Origin: Methylobacterium oryzae
GTDB taxonomy: Bacteria > Pseudomonadota > Alphaproteobacteria > Rhizobiales > Beijerinckiaceae
DNA length: 64,000 nt
Assembly (NCBI RefSeq): GCF_021398735.1
Contig: NZ_CP090349.1
Location: 2,489,001-2,553,000, forward strand
Direction: 5' to 3'
A model generated the notes under the pieces. That model was not told the origin of the DNA. It saw only the letters and a list, made by a program, of their open reading frames with translations, and ran no database searches. This document shows, piece after piece, positions 56,557 to 64,000 of the stretch. Numbering within the stretch: the first letter of the stretch is position 1; every line of letters begins with the position of its first letter. Made by a program: the position numbers and the translations under genes.

Positions 56557-57173
56557 TTGAAACGCTCCTCCAGCGCGTCGACGGCAGCCTTCGTCAGGAC
56601 GAGCGTGTCGCGGCGCAGGATGTCGTAGACGTTGATGCCCTGCACGGGCAGCACGTCGATCTGCGGGATGGCGCGGGCGGCCCGGCCGAAATTCACGTCG
56701 ACCTCGGCACCGCCGATGATCAGCGCGTTCGAGAGGCCCATCTTGCCGAAGCGCTCGATGAGACCCTTGGTCTTGTGATCCTCGATCTTGATGTCGTCGA
56801 CGACGATCAGGGTCGAGGCCTTGGCCTTGGCCGACAGGGCGTGGCGCAACGCCAGCGCGCGGACCTTCTTGGGCAGGTCGTGGCTGTGGTCGCGCGGCAC
56901 GGGGCCGAAGGCGCGCCCGCCGCCGCGGAACTGCGGCGCCGAGGCCGCGCCGTGGCGGGCGTTACCGGTGCCCTTCTGCTTGTAGAGCTTCTTGCGGGTC
57001 CGGTTCACGTCCGAGCGGTTCTGCACGGCGTGGGTACCGGCGCGCCGCTTGGCGAGCTGCCAGCGGACCATGCGTTGCAGCAGGTCGGCGCGCGGCTCCA
57101 GGCCGAAGATCTCTTCGTTCAGCTCGACCGAGCCGGCGCCGGCACCGTCGAGGGTTTTGATATCGAGCTTCAT
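56553..57173 (-). CDS. rplD: 50S ribosomal protein L4
   Basis: 206-residue exit-tunnel protein; in many bacteria it also represses its own operon. Core [24 protein letters not shown] is typical. The ATG at 57173 overlaps the rplC stop by one base; an in-frame GTG one codon upstream is possible. Confidence 0.97.
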   Translation of the reverse strand: MKLDIKTLDGAGAGSVELNEEIFGLEPRADLLQRMVRWQLAKRRAGTHAVQNRSDVNRTRKKLYKQKGTGNARHGAASAPQFRGGGRAFGPVPRDHSHDLPKKVRALALRHALSAKAKASTLIVVDDIKIEDHKTKGLIERFGKMGLSNALIIGGAEVDVNFGRAARAIPQIDVLPVQGINVYDILRRDTLVLTKAAVDALEERFK

Positions 57174-57898
57174 CACGCGGTCTCCTCAGCCGCAGGGGCC
57201 TCGGTCGCCGGGGCGGAGGCGCCGTTCTCGCGGAACTTGCCCGGCAGCGGAACGTCGGCGGGGAGCTTGCGCTTCACCGCGTCGCGGATCTGGATCCAGC
57301 CGCCGGCGACGCCCGGGACCGCGCCCTCGACCAAGATCAGGCCGCGCTCGGGATCGGTGCGCACGACGCGCAGGTTCTGGGTGGTGACCCGCTCGACGCC
57401 GAGGTGACCCGGCATCTTCTTGTTCTTGAAGGTCTTGCCCGGGTCCTGGCGGCCGCCGGTCGAACCGATCGAGCGGTGCGAGATCGACACGCCGTGGGTG
57501 GCGCGCAGGCCGCCGAAGTTCCAGCGCTTGATACCGCCGGCGAAGCCCTTACCGGTCGTGGTGCCGGTGACATCCACGAACTGGCCGGGGATGAAGTGGT
57601 CCGCGGTGATCTCGGCGCCGACCGGGATCAGCGCGTCCTCGGACACGCGGAACTCGGCGAGCTTCTTCTTCGGCTCGACCTTGGCGACCGCGAAGCGACC
57701 CCGCTCGGCGGCCGAGACGTTCTTGACCTTGGCCTTGCCGACGCCGACCTGCAGCGCAACGTAGCCGTTCTTCTCGACGGTGCGGTGGGCAACCACCTGG
57801 CACTGATCGATCTTGAGCACGGTGACGGGGACATGCTCCCCCGCGTCCGTGAAGACGCGGGTCATGCCGACCTTCTGTGCGATGACGCCTGAGCGCAT
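57173..57898 (-). CDS. rplC: 50S ribosomal protein L3
   Basis: 241-residue core ribosomal protein. [16 protein letters not shown] opening and the conserved [27 protein letters not shown] (central hook region, about residues 140-165) are clear. The C-terminus has an Ala/Glu-rich tail. Follows rpsJ by about 50 bases. Confidence 0.97.
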   Translation of the reverse strand: MRSGVIAQKVGMTRVFTDAGEHVPVTVLKIDQCQVVAHRTVEKNGYVALQVGVGKAKVKNVSAAERGRFAVAKVEPKKKLAEFRVSEDALIPVGAEITADHFIPGQFVDVTGTTTGKGFAGGIKRWNFGGLRATHGVSISHRSIGSTGGRQDPGKTFKNKKMPGHLGVERVTTQNLRVVRTDPERGLILVEGAVPGVAGGWIQIRDAVKRKLPADVPLPGKFRENGASAPATEAPAAEETA

Positions 57899-57949
57899 AG
57901 GTTCTCTCCCTCGCGCGATGAAACGGTAAGCTCTAAGTCCTCAGCGGAC

Positions 57950-58258
<309 letters not shown>

Positions 58259-58280
58259 GATCCTGGAACCTTGAGAGGGA

Positions 58281-58311
58281 CGGCGGGGTACGCGAGGCCT
58301 TCACCCCGCCG
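58281..58311 (-). terminator. Hairpin between tuf and rpsJ
   Basis: A perfect 9-bp inverted repeat (CGGCGGGGT / ACCCCGCCG) with a 13-base loop in the 80-base gap between the tuf stop and the rpsJ start. No T-run follows on the minus strand. It may be a tuf terminator, a partial attenuator, or part of an S10 leader. Confidence 0.4.
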
Positions 58312-58338
58312 CGCCCTGCTAAGGATGCTTGCTCGAGC

Positions 58339-59529
<1,191 letters not shown>

Positions 59530-59573
59530 CAGAGCCTCCTAGATTCGAATTCGCGTTGCGGAAGAAGAGATGC

Positions 59574-61649
<2,076 letters not shown>

Positions 61650-61679
61650 CGAATTGCTCCTGAGAGACGGCGGAACCGC

Positions 61680-62150
61680 TTACCAGCGGTAGTGCGAGAA
61701 GGCGCGGTTGGCTTCCGCCATCCGGTGCGTGTCTTCGCGCTTCTTGACGGCGTTGCCGCGGTTGTTCGCGGCGTCGAGCAGCTCGGCCGAGAGGCGCTCG
61801 ACCATGGTGCGGTCGTTGCGCGAACGCGCGGCCTGGATCAGCCAGCGGATCGCGAGGGCCTGGCGGCGCTCGGTGCGGACCTCGACGGGGACCTGGTAGG
61901 TCGCGCCGCCGACGCGGCGGGAGCGGACCTCGATCATCGGGGCGACGTTGTCGAGCGCGGCGCGGAACACCTCGATCGGGTTGGCCCGGGCGCGGTTCTC
62001 GACGATGTCGAAGGCACCGTAGACGATCCGCTCGGCGGTCGACTTCTTGCCCTCGTACATGATGGAGTTCATGAACTTCGTCAGCACCACGTCCCCGTAC
62101 TTCGGGTCCGGGATGATCTCACGCTTCTCGGCAGAGTGACGACGGGACAT
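61680..62150 (-). CDS. rpsG: 30S ribosomal protein S7
   Basis: 156-residue 16S rRNA-binding protein that nucleates head assembly. [20 protein letters not shown], and the late FSHYRW ending, are standard. Between rpsL and fusA in the str cluster. Confidence 0.97.
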   Translation of the reverse strand: MSRRHSAEKREIIPDPKYGDVVLTKFMNSIMYEGKKSTAERIVYGAFDIVENRARANPIEVFRAALDNVAPMIEVRSRRVGGATYQVPVEVRTERRQALAIRWLIQAARSRNDRTMVERLSAELLDAANNRGNAVKKREDTHRMAEANRAFSHYRW

Positions 62151-62278
62151 CTTCTGAGACTCTCGAACGAAAAGATCTTAAGCGCCCCGCGCAGGCCGCC
62201 TTAGCCCTGAGGCCGGCGACATCCTTGCGAGGCCGTGGAAACGCGTACCGGCGCCCGGGAAATATCCGGGCGTCCGAC

Positions 62279-62650
62279 TTACTTCGGGCGCTTGGCGCCG
62301 TACTTCGACCGGCGCTGCTTGCGGTTCTTCACGCCCTGCGTGTCGAGCACGCCGCGCAGGATGTGGTAGCGCACACCCGGAAGATCCTTCACGCGGCCGC
62401 CGCGGATCATCACCACGGAGTGCTCCTGAAGGTTGTGACCCTCGCCCGGGATGTAGCCGATCACCTCGAAACCGTTGGTGAGGCGCACCTTGGCGACCTT
62501 CCGGAGCGCCGAGTTCGGCTTCTTCGGGGTCGTCGTGTAAACGCGGGTGCAGACGCCGCGCTTCTGCGGGCAAGCGTCGAGCGCCGGAACCTTGTTGCGG
62601 CTCCGCTGGATCTTCCGCGGCTGGGCGATCAGCTGGTTGATCGTCGGCAT
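62279..62650 (-). CDS. rpsL: 30S ribosomal protein S12
   Basis: 123-residue decoding-centre protein. [20 protein letters not shown] is the normal start; an upstream open frame is not real. The two lysines whose mutation gives streptomycin resistance are wild type (TTPKKPNSA and GGRVKDLPG). First gene of the str cluster here; rpoB/rpoC do not lie next to it. Confidence 0.97.
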   Translation of the reverse strand: MPTINQLIAQPRKIQRSRNKVPALDACPQKRGVCTRVYTTTPKKPNSALRKVAKVRLTNGFEVIGYIPGEGHNLQEHSVVMIRGGRVKDLPGVRYHILRGVLDTQGVKNRKQRRSKYGAKRPK

Positions 62651-63424
62651 CCTGTGCCCTCTTCCTCGGTCACCTAGTCCGAACTGCGCAGGGCAGTCCG
62701 CAAAACGAATATGCGCCGGAGGGCCTGTCACGGACCCTCGGCGCGGTGTGGGCAGAGGAGCACGCCCGAAACGAACGCGCTCGTACCTACGGATCTGACT
62801 TACAGCGTCAGGCGATTTGAACCCTCGGAGCGCTCGGTGCGATGGCGGCGGCTTCCGGGGTTGCGCCCAAGGGCCGTCGGCAGCCGATGGCCGTCCGAAG
62901 TGGCGCGCTTCTAGACGCCGTTGCGCCGCAGGTCAATGCGGTCACGGCAGAAAACTGCACCGCGGCGGAGGTTAAGGATCGGTCAAGGGCGCGCACGGCG
63001 CCCGCGATCGGCGAGCCTTCGCGACGGCGGAGCCGAGGGACCGCTATCGCGCACGGCGCCTTGTCCCGTCAACGGAAGCCGGGGCAGGCCGGCCACGTGG
63101 CGGCGGGACTTCGGCGCAGCCTCGGGCCGTGCCCGGGCGCGGCAGGAAAATCTGCCCCGCAGCCGCCAGATCTTTCGGCGAGCGGCGCCCACCCGCGAGG
63201 AAAAAATAGAATCTTTCTCCGTTGATTTTCGCGTTCTCCAAAGATGAAAATGTGGCGGCGGTCGAGATAAATCCGACTGGCATCCTCTGACTTTGCGCAA
63301 AGAGCGAAGACAAGATCGATTTATACCTCAACTCAGGAGTCCGACGCGGTTTAGACTGCAATATTCGCGATATTTGATCATCGCTCTGCCTGTACCGGCC
63401 CCGAACCATTCGACGGAGTCACCC
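62651..63424. other. Gene-free stretch between rpsL and solute-binding protein gene
   Basis: 774 bases of divergent upstream region. It should hold the promoter of the str/S10 ribosomal cluster on one side and that of the binding-protein gene on the other. Visible items: an inverted repeat CTGAC-N7-GTCAG at 62795-62811, and a more AT-rich stretch about 63,190-63,400. No convincing gene or tRNA. Confidence 0.6.
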
Positions 63425-64000
63425 GTGCGCCGCCTCTTCGCCCTCGTTCTCGCGACCCTCCTGTCGGTCGGCCCCGCAACGGCCGACCGTCTGGACGACA
63501 TCAGAAAGGCCGGCGTTCTCCGGGTCGCCGCCTTCGACAGCAACCCGCCGTTCGGCTTCGTCGATCCCGCGAGGAAACGGATCGCCGGCCTCGACGTCGA
63601 CTACGCGCAGGCCATCGCCGACGCGCTCGGCGTCAAGCTGGAGATCCGGCCCACCAACCCGGCGAATCGTATCCCGCTGCTGACCTCCGGCAAGGTCGAT
63701 CTGGTTCTGGCGAACTTCACCATCACGGACGAGCGGGCTAGGCAGCTCGATTTCAGCATCCCGTACTTCGCCTCCGGCCAGCAGTTCCTGGCCAAGAAGG
63801 GCACCCTGTCGTCGCCGGAGCAGCTCAATGGGCTTCGAATCGGTGCAGACAAGGGCACCACCAACGAGATCGTCCTGCACCGCGACTTCCCGAAGGCGGT
63901 CGTGGTCGCCTTCGACGACACGCCCTTCGCATTCACGGCCCTGCGCAACGGCAATGTCCAGGCGATCACGCAGGACGGCCCGAAGCTGGTCGGGCTGCTC
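63425..64000 (+). CDS. Amino acid ABC transporter substrate-binding protein, 3'-truncated
   Basis: 192 codons of an SBP family 3 protein run off the window end. GTG start at 63425 with GGAG about 10 bases upstream; signal peptide VRRLFALVLATLLSVGPATA; then LRVAAFDSNPPFGFVD, IAGLDVDYAQAIADALGVK, SGKVDLVLANFTITDERARQ and IGADKGTTNE, the standard SBP_3 core. It is a more distant paralogue of GltI. Transport partners would lie beyond the window. Substrate unknown. Confidence 0.88.
   Translation, partial: MRRLFALVLATLLSVGPATADRLDDIRKAGVLRVAAFDSNPPFGFVDPARKRIAGLDVDYAQAIADALGVKLEIRPTNPANRIPLLTSGKVDLVLANFTITDERARQLDFSIPYFASGQQFLAKKGTLSSPEQLNGLRIGADKGTTNEIVLHRDFPKAVVVAFDDTPFAFTALRNGNVQAITQDGPKLVGLL

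Noticed and set aside
62780..62830. Possible tRNA T-arm on the minus strand (GGTTCAAATC)
   Set aside because: The flanking bases do not form a T-stem, and no acceptor, D or anticodon arms can be drawn.
62972..62986. TTAA-N7-TCAA resembling a CtrA box upstream of rpsL
   Set aside because: One mismatch in the second half-site and no following C; far from either start, and a ribosomal cluster is not an expected target.

Overview
The window is a GC-rich, alphaproteobacterial chromosome segment. The protein families, an NlpD/SurE/Pcm/SerS block beside yajC-secD-secF, a CckA kinase beside flagellar genes and full-length CtrA-type boxes all point to Hyphomicrobiales. The sequences look most like Methylobacterium or a close relative; that genus call is inference from recall, not a search. 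I see no rRNA, tRNA, CRISPR array, insertion sequence, integrase or prophage. The window reads as core chromosome, with one strikingly AT-rich patch at about 36.9-37.2 kb.

Region 1 (1-17 kb), cell envelope and housekeeping: serS (5'-truncated), surE and pcm are tightly coupled on +. On - lies yajC-secD-secF followed by two genes whose mitochondrial relatives are the complex I assembly factors NDUFAF3 and NDUFAF6. Next come an epoxide-hydrolase-like enzyme, two YidB-type genes flanking a Cys-rich secreted protein, a degenerate LytM lipoprotein (NlpD-like), a GNAT acetyltransferase, an outer-membrane porin with a clear terminator, rlmJ, an RNase T2 with an unknown secreted partner, and an extensin-like lipoprotein.

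Region 2 (16.7-34.9 kb), mainly transport: an amidase, an AI-2E-type permease, moaE, and an unusual tandem gamma-carbonic-anhydrase-like protein. These are followed by a complete glutamate/aspartate ABC system (gltI-gltJ-gltK-gltL) and a complete branched-chain amino-acid ABC system (livH-livM-livG-livF plus a DUF6867-type membrane protein and livJ). Then come a dicarboxylate/glutamate symporter next to an orphan amino-acid-binding protein, and a DUF1007/NicO nickel-cobalt export pair.

Region 3 (35-43 kb), mixed: an uncharacterised conserved protein, a histidine phosphatase, a glyoxalase I-like protein, a methyl-accepting chemotaxis protein, recF and dnaN, an MHS-type MFS transporter and a small unknown protein.

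Region 4 (43-51 kb), motility and cell cycle: fliO with a very long proline-rich tail diverges from flgB-flgC-fliE-fliQ-fliR-flhB, followed by the hybrid kinase gene cckA. The fliO/flgB intergenic region carries two perfect TTAA-N7-TTAAC boxes. A promoter target of CtrA therefore lies in the same cluster as the kinase that controls CtrA.

Region 5 (51-64 kb), information processing: recA with a candidate SOS operator, then the S10 and str ribosomal clusters (rpsQ back to rpsL, with tuf and fusA). The S10 series stops after rpsQ and the usual spc genes do not follow. The window ends in a third amino-acid-type solute-binding protein, cut off at the edge.
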